A DNA stretch of 64,000 nt, from the NCBI RefSeq assembly GCF_001625305.1, contig NW_017802824.1, forward strand, positions 4,366,260 to 4,430,259, in the 5' to 3' direction. Below the pieces are notes generated by a model, which was not told the origin of the DNA, did not search any database, and was given only the letters and a program-made list of their open reading frames with translations. Positions 34,644 to 47,994 of this stretch are shown in pieces (the first letter of the stretch is position 1; each line of letters starts with the position of its first letter). A program made the position numbers and the translations under genes. The stretch is from Branchiostoma belcheri (Eukaryota; Chordata; Leptocardii; Amphioxiformes; Branchiostomatidae).

Positions 34644-37600
34644 GTAAGAGGTTATTGCTACTACTGTAACATATTGTGTCGTCTTCACATTTGAACAGAA
34701 ACTGTCAATATGTAAGCCTTTAATGTCGTCAGGTGTAACGTTGCACATTCTGTGAAAGGTCGAAGAATGGCTGAACATCCTGTTGGTAGCCAATCTTGTC
34801 AGTTCTCTTTAGCCTGTATCTATATATCTTGGGATTTCGGATCAATGGTGTACTTAGCAGCACTCTCCGAAGATGCATTAACTTCAAAGTACAGTCAAAC
34901 ATAAGGCCGCATTGTAAATCGTTCATGCACGACTGTGCGTGCGTACTAATACTAAATGCAGTGCGTTATAAATTACTTTGTTATTTTTTATGTGCACTCA
35001 TGTTGCATTAGAAGGGGCTGCGGGGAAACCAAGATTAAACCTCGCATTTCCTGAGAAATGTTCTCGGCTGGTTTTTCCATGCCTTACAGACGTTACTAGA
35101 TTCAGAATGAATGTCAAGTGTTCTTGTGACTTTGGGAAAACATAAATCCCACGTAATAGTGTCCCAGTAGATCAAACAAATGTAAGTCCTGGTCATAAGA
35201 CCGTCCCAGAAGGCGTGCTAATACCAAGACAAATGGTTCAAAATCATTTCCCAGATGATCCATCACACGAGCGCTAATGTTGAAGAAGAGGTGCCGCAAA
35301 GTAGGGCGACATCGATCTTTGTCCATATAAAATAGTTTGTCTCCATTAGTGATAATCTCCTGTCTCCCCATTCCGTGCCATGATGGCATACTTAGGAACA
35401 AAAGTTGCCGCCGAATGCCACTAATTGTTTGCCATGCTAAGTGCAATAAGACGTCTCGTATTTTTTGGTAGATAGCCCCTTGCTAATGCAGCCCTAACTC
35501 TTGGCCCAGAAGCGAGGGATGCTAACGCAACACGTTGAACATTATGGGTCTTTTGGTATTTGTTACAGCTGTATATGGCTCCTTGAAGTAGTTTTTGATT
35601 GCTGTGGAATTCAATAAGGCAAGCATTAGAGGCTGTTGATATCTTTACAAATTGCATATGTAGAGTCTCTTGCCACTCCTAATTATCCACACACGCAGCT
35701 TAATACATCTGGTATTGATTCTCTGGGTACAGTAGCCAAATATAGCTACTAAATCAAAGGTTCGTTAGAGAGATGTTTTTCATGTATTCGTGATTTCCAA
35801 AAGCAAAAAAAAAATGTATATTCTAAAGTTGTAAAATGTATTGTTATCAGTCCAAATGTTTATTGCGAGAAACTTTTTTTTTAAATTGGTGCTTTGGGGG
35901 GAACAAAAGAAATCATTTGTTTTACGATGCGATACGTAAAAGTTACACGTTTTACCATGCTTTGAAATTTCAACGACACGACAGAGAATTTGAAACCACA
36001 GTATCCATACATGTCATTTTGTACCCCTGCAACAAGCCGATCGTCCTACAGTCAATGATAGAATGAATATTCTTTTCAATAACTCCCTCAATATTGCGCC
36101 CTGCAGGAGGTATGTCGTCGCGGTACATTGTCAGCAGGGTCTGATCTAATAAACAACGGCTGCACGTAAGCCAGTCGATATAAATTGGGTCGGTTGTATT
36201 GTAACGATGGATGTGACTTTTATGTGCCCTTTCATATAGGTGTTGACAAAATAGTAGTAAAATAGCATGCTCACGGTAGTGACATGGCCCACTTTAGTTC
36301 ACGAACGTCTATGCCATTCGTATCTACGCAAGAAGAAATAAGGGAAGAAAAATGTAAAAGTGCACCCTACCACGTTGCAGTTATGTACAGATCACTGGCA
36401 AGTTATTTACTACAAATTCCAAGGCAATCGTGCATATAGCCGACTTAATACGGAATCATTCCAGAAGGTGACATCTCATTCCAACATTTTGCACATGGCT
36501 GTACTTGACACCTACTCAGGATCAAAGGGTCAAAAGATAGGCTATTACCCGAGATTGTATCATGCCTTTTAATCTCCGCTAATGTAAAACAGGTGAGCCA
36601 CATGCCTGGCGAATCCCCTGGAATGATTTCTCTATGGACCGTGGTCGAATTGCTTCCTGAGTTTTATGCGTTCAGAGGGTTCGTATTACCTGTAGGCTTG
36701 TGCCAAACCTTTCGTATTAAATGGATCTGTTCGCGCTTAATGTAGGCTATCTGCGTATCACAGTAGTCAAGTGTCAATCCTTATCCCGGAAGGGTATGGT
36801 GAAGGTACAGCAATTGACTTACGGTGTGACTTTGATATGCGAATAGAAGATGACTTCGCCAGTGGTGGTTTCTCTCGAGTGGTAATTCTTGTAACAACCG
36901 TACTATATAATAGGAAAGAACCCCCAATCCGAGTATGCATCACGTACCTTTTAAAGCACAAGGCCAGCTTTTATCTTTTTTCAACAATCCTCGATTCGGC
37001 TTTTCTGTGTAGCTCTTGAGAGCATACTTCGAAGCACCATTGATGTGAAGAGGTTATGCTACGACCCATTATCTCTTGACTTAATGTGATTCTAAGCGGA
37101 CTTGAGCATAGCATGCAGGGACGTTTTATGGAAATAATGTCAGGTCAGATACGGGGCTAACAAATTGCATTCCACAGAAAATGTGATAGGTGGTTTTCAC
37201 ATGACTTCCTCTCTGACCTGTTACGAATTACCTGCACGTTCGGGCTTGCCATTGCGTGATATAACCTTGCAATGGTTGGCCTCTACAGAATACTACAGTG
37301 GTTTCGAAGTTGACCAATTAACTGATACTTTGATTTTTATTTTTCCATTTCTTCTTGATAATATTTATATGTATATGATTGTATCAATTGTTTCGTCGTG
37401 ATGTAAAATTAATATCCAAGCCTAACTGATGTAGTTGCCTTTAAAAGGAAACTCTCCGCATTTATGTATAAGAGATTTTGCCAAACTTACAGTTTAGAGC
37501 AACCCTGTACGTGGCAGTTATCTTGTGGCTGCGCTACATGCCTGGCCACAAGACCGCGCTAACTGTGACATTACTGCTGTAAATAATGTAAATAAGTTCA

Positions 37601-38318
37601 CTTGCCTTGTAGTTCTAAGTTTATTTATCTGTTTCTCTAATTGTATTATGTGATTTGATTACTTTTTGTATTGTTTTGTCATTTTATTGGTATGGCGGCT
37701 TTGAAAAGGTGTTTCATGTCAGAAACACCTGTTTCGCCATGCCATCCACAGTGCATATTGTACGTGGTAAAACTTAATAAATAAATAAAGCCTGTTTTTT
37801 CCTTACACGTATATGCCAAACGGTCTTAATGCAGTAAAAGATCATACCACACCCTGTATGTGGCAGACGTAATCAAGTGGAAAAAAATCACCTTTATAAC
37901 TATTCTAAATACATTCGTGTTTAACAAGGGAAACGGGAATCAAAACATATGGCAGGAAACGAGAATAATATTAAGATATACAAGCTTTTTTTATTGCATC
38001 TGCTTATTCCGTTACCACACGGGCCTGAAGAACGCTGACAAAGCTCTTTGTTAGTGATGATAGATTATTCCCATAGGAACCTGATGCTCAGCTATAGGGA
38101 AGCACGCAGGAATCAGAAGCTCCCATTGAACCCAGCGGTCATGAATCAATAGGTTTGACCTTTTTCTGTATCTCTAAAACATGATTACGAGACGTTAGAG
38201 CTGGGATTTCGATCCCTTGTAACCTCTGGCCTCAGGGGGTAACGCTAACGACATCTGTCTCTGCTGCATGCAGCAGGCAGCACCTTCCATGACGTAAGAT
38301 ATGGTATTCTATAGAGAA
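34644..38318. other. Intergenic sequence, no recognised gene
   Basis: A GC-richer patch at 35114-35657 has two overlapping minus-strand frames (ending ALSMANN, and starting MHLAWQTISGIRR) that could be a degraded coding fragment; I do not recognise it. Near 37440-37790 the sequence ends in a palindrome (aggtgtttcatgtcagaaacacct) and taataaataaataaag, as retroelement 3' ends often do. Confidence 0.45.
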
Positions 38319-39406
38319 ACAATCTGTTCACAAGGCAATTTGCCGTCTGTGCACGGATTTTTCTTCATCATTGCCTAAACATTGAAAAAGCGCTTGGATT
38401 CACCAAATACCCTCCCTAGAATATACATGTAAGCATCGGCAATCTACTTCTCAAGTTCTTCCTCATTTGTAACATGCTGTGCGGAGTAATAATATTTGGG
38501 CGTGGCAGAGAAAAGTGTAAATGCATTCTTTACAAATCTATTTGCCAACAAACCCACGAGCAAATACCATCTATGTATTGAAATTAGGATTAAAAAGATA
38601 TTTAACAATTGGAAATCAAGATAAAATTGAATATCAAGAAAAACAAAAAAAATGGTTGTAATTGGGTGACAATCTGTTCACAAGGAAATTTGCCGTCTGT
38701 GCACGGATTTTTCTTCATAGTGAGTGAGTGAGTGATTGCCTAAACATTGAAAAAGCACTCGGATTCACCAAATACCCTCCCTAGAATATACATGTAAGCA
38801 TTGGCAATCTACTTCTCAAGTTCTTCCACATTTGTAACATGCTGTACGGAGTAATAATATTTATTAATATTTGGGCGTGGCAGAGAAAAGTATCTTTACA
38901 AATCTATTTGCCAATAGTCTCGTGAGCAAATAGTCGGTATTTTGCTCACGGGATTATAAGATAAAAAATAAGAAAATAAGATAAAAATAGATAATGTAAT
39001 AATTGAATATAAAGAAAACAATGAATATCAAGAAAAACATTAACACAGTGGTTGTAATTGGGTGACAATCTGTTCACAAGGAAATTTGCCGTCTGTACAC
39101 GGATTTTTCTTCATCATTCACCAAATGCCCTCCCTAGAATATACACGTAAGCATTGGCAATTTCTCTAATTCTCAAGCATCTCCCACATTTGCAACATGC
39201 TGTGCGGAGTAATAATATTTGGGCGTGGCAGAGAAAAAGTATAAATGTATCCTTTACAAATCTATTTGCCAATAAACCAATGAGCAAATAACATATTGGT
39301 ATTGGTATTGAAATACAAGATAAAAATAGATATTGTAATAATTGAATATCAAGAAAAAAATTGAATATCAAGAAAAACATAAACACAATAGTTGTATTTG
39401 GGTGAC
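38319..39406. repeat. Tandem repeat, three units of about 340-400 bases
   Basis: Units start at about 38319, 38669 and 39065 with acaatctgttcacaagg, followed by aaatttgccgtctgt, the block ccctccctagaatatac and gtaataatatttgggcgtgg. The third unit lacks a piece after cttcatcatt. The second holds a gtgagtgagtgag insertion and a short duplication of aatattt. No coding frame is conserved among units. Confidence 0.9.
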
Positions 39407-42400
39407 GGCTTCTTTTGCCCACCTGCCAGGTCAAGTACAAATGGGGTTATACATGGCGCAAGGTTAAAATCAATAATTCTAATTTGAGGCTCCAAGAGCC
39501 AATGACTATTATTTACAAGGTGCTGGTTAACGTCTAGACGTCTATTTTACATTTAGAATAGGACCCGTGAGCTGGGCATGAATGTTTGTTCAAATGACAA
39601 GTATAACTCACGGATGGAAGGCAATGAATGATATTTTTGTCAATAACTTTATTGGTAACTGTAAAAACACATATTGCCACGATTGCCAGAAGGTGGTAAA
39701 ACTACCAAACCTGTTCGGCTGAAGCACTGAAGTGACTAAAATGGGCTCAATGATGAATGATATAAGGTAAGACAAATGTTTATAGAGTTCAAGCTTGTTT
39801 TGACATAGAGAAATAACTCACCATAAATTTTCGGTCGAACTCGTCAATCTTCGTCAGATGAATGATGCACTCTCTGGTCACTCTCCGGACTTCAGTTATT
39901 TCTTTGTGTTTGAACAAGCTTCAACTCAATAACTATGGATTTTACCAACCCAAATGAGCTTTCTTTCCAATGTAAGACAAATTTGTTGTCTAAACTTAGT
40001 CTAGAAAAATGATATTAATGCTAAGTCATTTTTGGCACTTTATTGCATTATGTTTCTCTAATTTTGGTTTTAGTGTTCTCAACTCCTATAATTGGAAAAC
40101 ACGTTACATGTTCAATTCTGTTTCAGTCATTTCCAATTTTCTGAGGTAGAACTGTGACGTAGGAAAATGGAAAACTGTAGGGTCTGGAATCGTGCTTCTT
40201 GTAGACAAGGCCATTGTAAGCCAATATTCATTGGAACACGAGGCCAAACCCAATACGCGATGCCCTGAATAGCAATAAAGTGGTACATGATACGGGCTCT
40301 TCCGCAGAGGCATCAATTCTGCATGCTGTGCACTGCTTTTAAGGATTGTTGCAGTGATGCGATATACTTTCGTTCAGACATGAATGCGACATACCAGATT
40401 AGTTTGTGCAAAGAAAACTTTTAGCAAAGCCATCGGCTAATGTCAGTCCGTAATTACAGAAGACTTGCCCTGGATGTAGCAAAGGTCAATATTCCGAGGG
40501 TAATCTCGTTTTTAATCTGCCTATAGCATTACAGAAATCGCTATCTGGTGTAGAGTGTCGTAGGTGTAAGATTCCAGAGAAACGTGAGCATTTTTTGAAA
40601 ATCTTCCCATGATAGACAACTTTTCCATTTTACCTGTTCACCACAATATATTGCCTGTGATGGGGTCGAAAGAATCGCTGTGCAACTTTATGACCTTCGT
40701 CCCAAAACGTCTACACATGGTAATACTAATGTGTTTCTAATCATTTCTTGGTTTGAGTTCTAGCAGTTTGACACCTGTGTTATAACCTGAACCTATGAAA
40801 TGAAAAAAAAAAAGTTTTCTCTGAGTTCTGTGTTGAAATCTGGATGAAATCTATCATAAAGATTTTTTTCTAAATTTTAAAGAAATTCACTCAGTAAATT
40901 ATCATTTATGCTGTAGAGACTATGGGTAAACATTGCGTAGCTCAACTACAGGAGACCAAATTATCATTTCCTGACCCGAAAGGTCTTCAGAAAAATCCTA
41001 TAATTTGTCACCATATTCCCTGCATCCAGCGTTGGACCCTCTACGGACAACGTTGAGTGCGACCTTCTATTATCTCTATACATCATGATCTAAGGATAAA
41101 GGTCAATTGTCGTTTAGTCCTAGGAAGCGTATTTTTCATACTAAACTGTCTAGATCTGAGGCATTGACATACCTTGGCCCGACTCCAGAGCAATAAATCT
41201 TAGACAGCGCCTGGCATCAGAATATTTTCTGCGATTGCATCCTCTCATAGAATGCCAGCTTATGGACTGCCTACAGTCATATCTCACAACTTTCCATGCT
41301 GTCATTAGTTTCCGCCTCAATCTATGACGACCTTGGTGATGCCATTTACACTGATCCACTTTCCTAACCTCATTTAAGCCGCATTGCAGCATGTTGCGTC
41401 AGCGTGCTATGGCGTGATAAGGTGTCTTTGAAAGATAAAAGCAGATTCTAATTCATACGTGTTGAACACGGCTTAGAACGTCTTAGGTTCAATGACATTG
41501 CGTTGAGTATATTGCATGCAGGCTGAACAAAATGCATCCTTGTAAGTTTGCAATTCCGGGTAATTTAGAATACGCTGCATATTATGATTGACTATGTATG
41601 TGAAGAATTGCACACATGATTACCATTCAACTATACCCAGAGGCACTGTGAATATTTTTAAAAATTTACCCTACCCTTTAATTTAGAGAGTTATCTGATC
41701 ATTCAGCTACAAGAAAGCGTAATTCAACGTCATGAAATAAAAAAGAAGACTATGTTTTATCATGGAGGTTTTTCTACCACCATGATTTTATGAGGAGAAT
41801 AACGTAATAAATTAATTCACAGGTATTGGTTCATGTTCACTGATCACCGTGACTAGCTTTTCCGTCAAGCACCACCAAAACTAATTAGGTATTGATCGCC
41901 ATTTTATCTCTTCACTACTAAAACAAGTTAACGTTCTAGACAACAGGACCAACCGTAAATCAGTTTTCTTCAATCGTGCTCAAATTTTGCAAGCTTCGAT
42001 GTTTTCTACTACCTCATGCAAAACGAGTATGTGACTTTATTACAAATGAATATAAATGAGTGGGGTTAAGATTACATCGACAGTTTTTGTTCAATGTGCA
42101 CTACTTCTTATCAAATGTTTGTAGCCGTACAATATTCGTGTGTGGAGATTTCCTCTCTGATAATGAAAGAAAGATTGATGTTGAGATTACACAGTGCGGG
42201 GCAAATTGGATTTAAGGTCCTCCAGGACATCCACCATAGTACAGTGTAATATCATACACACATCATGTATAAATAGATTGGCTTAGAGTCGATACTCTAA
42301 TACCTAAAACTACATTTGATAGACCCCACTTCAACAAGTGGATTTGTAAGTATATGCCTCGGGAAACTTGCAAACTTAGATAAGACTTTTGAAGTATTAT

Positions 42401-45400
42401 TGCCAATTTTGAATGATAGTGAGCAGGCTCTTTATTTGTCCCAAGTATATGTCCTTCCTCGGGTTATCCTAGACGTATAAAGCTGAAATTGATTTAGCGT
42501 GACCGGGAGCTAAGATAACCTGTAATTTTAATACTCTTCGTCTAAAACCTAATAAATCTCATCTCCCTCTATTCATCATCACTGTCAGATTAAACCATGC
42601 TAATAACTAAGGTTTCACGAGGAAAGGAGGATCAATTGCTACGTATCAGTTTTTATCTTAATCTTCATACTTCCTTGATGACAGGAACACTAAGCCAGTC
42701 TTTCATATTGAAGCAGATAGGAAAATTCATCCAGTAGACATGAACTGTTAGTTATCGATACCGAACTGTTACTAGCGGTACCCGGCCTGGGGTATAGTCT
42801 TAGTTCTCCGGTTCTCTGATTAGGCCATGTTGATTTGATTATATGGATGAAATTATCTGGAAGCACCAAAACTGACGCGAGCGTGCGACTAAAAAAGAGT
42901 TTGGCAAAAAAAGCTTTCATTATGAAATCTACTTGGTTATGAAGGTTGAAATGACACAGAGTATGGTATGGCGAATAATCTAGTCTTCAAATTCTCGTCT
43001 TTTTGTTTGGTTCTGGCATCCTACGACTTTAGTATCGTTTTCCAATATTTTTTTTGTTGCAACTTATGGTATATATTTGCTAATTTTGCAACTGCTTTGT
43101 ACGATTTACAGTATGGTTCAAAACGTTTTTTTAAACGGACGAAAATTCATGCACGCGCGGGTGTCATCCATATAATCAAATCAACATGGCCTTACGAAGT
43201 CGGGGACACCCATAACTACCGCCGTGGAACAAATTACAATAATGACGATACCTCACATCAGCAGACAAGTTAATCGCTGAGCAGGACTTAGTTCGAAACG
43301 AGTACGTGCAATGACTATTAATCTAGCTGTATTAGTCCTTGTGGTAAATAAGCTCTGGACTGAATAAACAGTGCCAATGATTGATTGAATTCATTGCAAA
43401 AAAATGCCTGGGGATATAATGCTTGTGATTTTACCCCCAATGATAACAAAATTAGAAAGAAGACGCTTACCTAATTTCTTTTCTTATAATATTTCTTGCT
43501 GCAAAAAGATAGTCAAAAGTCTACTTCGTTGTTCTTAACTCTTCAAGATGAGATATGGGTGCAATTTACTAATACAGTGTATGGCCAACGTCTTTTTACC
43601 TGGCTTAGTTCTTAGTCGCAAGAAAAAGACATTATTCCCAGGGATAAATTTTGGGAGCATGGTATTTGAAAGCATCTCTGTATAGCTGTCTGTGTTCATT
43701 TCCAAATCACATAGAATCACCATGATCTAGAAAACAATGATCTAGAAAACAATGGAAAATAAAAATGTCCTTAATTACAATTTTTAAAGTACACAACACT
43801 CCCTTGTCACCTAGTAGAGCCATTAAAGCCATAGCCAAGTGAACTTTCAATGGTTTTTATTTTTTGAAAATACCTTGTACTTCCAGGAAATGCCGAAAGT
43901 GTACAATGTATATGACCTACACGTCTACATAGAGGCCCGATACAAAGCACCATGAGGCTGTTGGGAGGTCATTGCTCATACATACATACATACATACTGC
44001 CCTTCCCCAGCATAGCTGTGGCTACTGCCTGGCGCTGCCTTCTGTTTTTTAATGGTACCATGGCTGTTGTTTTACAGAGTCATTTTTCTTTGCAATTGCC
44101 AATATTCTTTGTGACAGTTGGTATTATGACGAAACTCAACTGAGCAATGCAGGTCATGCGACTGACCTGTTAACTGGGTTATATATTCATCTGAATGTCT
44201 AGATGGAAATTGTGACCGTGTGCTAGAATCGAATGGCTTAACCTTTGGGGTTCAAAACTGACAGCCATAGCCTTGTCATTTCATTTTATATGACCAGTTT
44301 TGACAAATTTGCCACTGATATATATTAGGTTTCAAAGAAATGATTTTCAACATGTCGTGCTCTCTCACCTGCTTCCGACACACCGGCACCCGGTCAATAC
44401 ATTCCTTTTGACCACAAACTGCCGTAATGGAACGTGTCATTCAATAAATACAAAATTATGAGGTCCACTGGGAGATAGCAGCTAACAATGATATTCACAA
44501 GGGCCCACCATAAAATTCAATTGCGTTTTTGTCTTTTTTATGGGGCAATAGGTCTGTACACAGTCAATAATAAATACTCCCACGAAAGCAATATAATAAT
44601 AGGGAGTTATTGAAATACAGTTATCTTATTGACGAAACACATAGTTGCAGGCACCTAATGACCATTGGAAAGGTACATATTGCTTTGTATTGAGTTAGGA
44701 ATTTTAGACATGCCTGCATCTTGTAGGAACTAATAAAAGCTGTTTTTGCCAGAGGATTAGAACGTAAACGGGTCGATTTCGAATGCAGTGCCTTGGTCGT
44801 AAAATTCATTTGCGGAGAAGCAATAGCTTTTTATGACGCAACACTACTGGCATTTCTATTGCCAGGCTTCCTATTACTAAGGTACAGTAAAGTCGATGGA
44901 GGGCCAGTATATCTAGCTCAGTTGTGCTGATTTGCAGCCTTAGTGGTACATGGTGTTCATCGTATTGCTGATATTTCTTCAAATGAGGTAGATGCCATCA
45001 TATTTCCAGTCCCTCAAATATTAGGCACAGGCACCGAACTTTCAATCTAGGAATTCACGGTATGGTAGCCTGGGTACCATCCTATTTGTATGCCGGGGCT
45101 CTCATACTCTAAGAACCGAAAAACGCCCGCTGGTTATGTTAGCCTACGCAATGCTTCCCACCAGTACCCCCCGGCAATCAACCACAACCTCCTGTTGCTC
45201 TTTCTAATATGTAGCTGCCTGCTATATTTCAAACAAATCCTATTGCATCTACCTGCAGTTTAACTGGTGTTTAATGGCCCCTGCAGCTAACACTTCGTAT
45301 AACCGGCACTTCCCGATTAAGCAAATCTACTCTGGCAACAGTGTCGAGTCCCATCAGATTGTACTGAGAATAGTTTCGACCCCGTTGTCAGTAGGCATTA

Positions 45401-45445
45401 AGCAAATTCAATAACAAGTATGAAGAGATACAATTATACTATCTC
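39407..45445. other. Intergenic sequence, no recognised gene
   Basis: No exon with Ig hallmarks is seen. A 29-base perfect inverted repeat lies at 42822-42850 and 43164-43192 (aggccatgttgatttgatta and onward), each followed by a similar GCG-rich stretch. A short catacatacatac microsatellite is at 43978-43997. Otherwise the sequence is AT-rich and featureless to the eye. Confidence 0.5.
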
Positions 45446-45449
45446 TTAA

Positions 45450-46435
45450 CCCTAAACAGTACACCTGGGGTCCGCGCGGACCCCAGCACTATATATTGTG
45501 TAATATCTTTTTTGTTTCTAAAGAATTTTTTTCTGAAATTTTAGGTAATTGTCACCCACAAAGTTGTCTCTCAATACAATGCAGAAAACTCCGTTTCTAC
45601 CATTTATAAAAAAAATTATATGATTTTCTTTTGGGGTCCGCGCGGACCCCAGCCGGCTTTCGATCATAATGGATACACTGGCGTTCTTATACATTACCTT
45701 ATTTCCGTTTTTATATGTTTTTATGCACTCATCGTATGTCTACCAAGTTTTCAGAGTATGGTGTAGTAATAGAATTAAATTTTAATAACTTTGGTATAAT
45801 TCTAACGTCATATGACGTCAGAGCTAATAATATAGGCCGCCATATTGGATTTTGACGAATGACGTAATCAAGTTAGCATATTCTATGCATATTAAATGAT
45901 TTAACTTATATTTAATTATGTAAGATGTTACTAATGTTAGAAAAGAAGTGTAATTTAATATAAAACTCAGAAAATTTTAATGTTTAAACCAAAATTACTT
46001 CTATTTTCAAAAAAACTGCCTGCTAGAAACCCGTTGCCATGGCAACACAAAAAATATCAACTTACTAGTATTAAACTAATATGAACTTCTTTCCAGAGAC
46101 ATTTTAGGAAAGGTCTCCAAATTTGATACTTCTAGCGCAAGCCGTTTAGCCGCTATCTGAGATCAAAGTTGGGCCTCAAAAGCCCCTTCAGTCTGAAATG
46201 GGTTTAAAAATCGGGTATTTCTTCTTGTCTTCTTTTCTTCACCAAAAAATAGAAAAAGTTCAAAATGTATGATTTTTGTATGTAATGTGGACACAGAGGT
46301 TCCCACATCAGTTTGCAAAACAATTGAGCTGGTAGCATTTTGATAATTTCTAAAAATTAGCAAAAAACTGCTCTGGGGTCCGCGCGGACCCCAGGTGTAC
46401 AGATTAATCAGTCCGGGAAGGTGTTCTGTTGAGGG
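45450..46435. mobile_element. piggyBac-like non-autonomous element, 986 bases
   Basis: TTAA (45446-45449) is followed by ccctaaacagtacacctggg; the other end reads cccaggtgtac, then ctgttgaggg before TTAA (46436-46439). TTAA target duplication with CCCT...AGGG termini is the known signature of piggyBac elements. An 18-base perfect palindrome, ggggtccgcgcggacccc, occurs at 45467-45484, 45633-45650 and 46375-46392. No transposase is present, so mobility would depend on an enzyme supplied elsewhere. Confidence 0.85.
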
Positions 46436-46439
46436 TTAA

Positions 46440-47376
46440 TATAATATTCACTGGCATGTGCAGAATGAGTATTACTTATGGAATTACGCAAGATTTAAAA
46501 GGCATGTAGTGTAATATTGGTAGCATGCATAAAGTACACAAATTAGTTGTCACGCGAAATCCTCCGAGGAAACATAATAAATATGGTGCGTTTCCTTTTA
46601 ATTACATTACAAGGAATGCCAATGCTAATTAGCATTGAACGTATGGGTTAAGTATGATATGCTGCTCATTGTTAACGACCCGCTAGTCATTCGTAATGTC
46701 GGGTTCAGTTGGGATGATTTTCTCAAGGTGGCGCTTTCCCTATGGGGATTATTGAGTGGATACATAAAACACCACACGATAATTATTTTCAACAACGTAA
46801 CAAGAAACAAATCCACTGTGAAAAGAGAGTTAAGAATTTAGATTGCGTTTCCACTTCATGAAAGTCTTTGCGTACTGTTATATAATATGCATTGAGGGGA
46901 CACACATTGGGTAGACAATATACATACATGCATCTGTACACCTTGAGCGGTCGCTCAAATACATGACTGATGCGACAGTACAAGCATCATATCGACCTGT
47001 ATGAGTTGTATCACTGACAACTAATTTTACAATCCCATTGGGACAATCCTTCTTTGTTCTTTACCAATAATTTATGAAAATTGTATTTAATACCCAAATC
47101 TTTAAAAACATTTATGAAATTAATCATAGTCTATTCATTTTCTTCATTATGCATTTTTCTTGGCATCAAGACAAAACTATCTTAAGGCGCAAGAGCTGAT
47201 CTTACACGTATCTTAAGCTGTAATAATTCCCCTGGCTCAAAACTTCCATAATGGCTACCGACTTAAGCCATCGTCTATTTACACGCATATTATAAAATAA
47301 AGCAACGGTGTCACTGCACAACTGCTCACGACGGTTTCTCTGGATTCTTTAAAGGTCACTCGTCCGTCACATCCAT
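46440..47376. other. Non-coding sequence before gene B promoter
   Basis: AT-rich, with only short overlapping frames on both strands around 46620-46980 that show no recognisable product. Confidence 0.5.
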
Positions 47377-47936
47377 ACATATCGCCTGATTACAGCAATC
47401 GCAGGCTGAAGTACAATTTCCCGGTGGTTCACTCTTACGGGAGCGCGAAATGACAGGTCATCTACCCACAGGGGGCGGGTTCCACAACTGATCGACGCCA
47501 CATCATTTCCAACTCCTGGCTCTATTTCGAGCTCACGCTTGCATGAAATCGAAAGAACACCATGGCAAAGAGGAAGATATTACAATGAGTTATCCAAATC
47601 AATCAAGCCACGTTGCAACATGAAGCATGCTATTCGCTCTTGCTTTTTCCAGAAGACTTATTGACTTTATACGTTTCCCACCGTGTGAGATTCATGGCGT
47701 GAGTTTTCATTTCTTTTCGACTTACGTTATTTAATTAACTTTGACGGTGATTTGTGCGTGGTTTCGATCAGATAACATTACGGTAATCGATTTGGACTGG
47801 AGCCTCACGAAGTCAGGCCGATGTTTAATAACATGCGTTGACGCCAGCATTCATATGCCGAACACACCCAGTGTCTCACCATTCCAGCAGTTGGTCGCGC
47901 CTCGATACAGACACTCGTTTACAAGCATACCATATA
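47377..47936 (+). promoter_or_regulatory. Putative promoter/5' UTR of gene B
   Basis: Block-wise conserved with 33930-34585. It includes GCGCGAAA at 47443-47450, GGGGGCGGG at 47471-47479 and catatgccgaacacaccca from 47852. The spacing of the last block to the ATG is conserved to within one base, which argues for a constrained core promoter or 5' UTR element. Confidence 0.55.
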
Positions 47937-47994
47937 ATGGCTGACTACGGAGGGAACATGCTGCTTCTGACCTTTCTGTCCTTGGTGATGAAAG
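47937..47994 (+). CDS. Gene B exon 1: start codon and signal peptide
   Basis: It encodes MADYGGNMLLLTFLSLVMK with a clear hydrophobic core and ends AAAG|GTAAG in phase 1. The neighbouring orphan exon at 34586 is its close copy. Confidence 0.82.
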
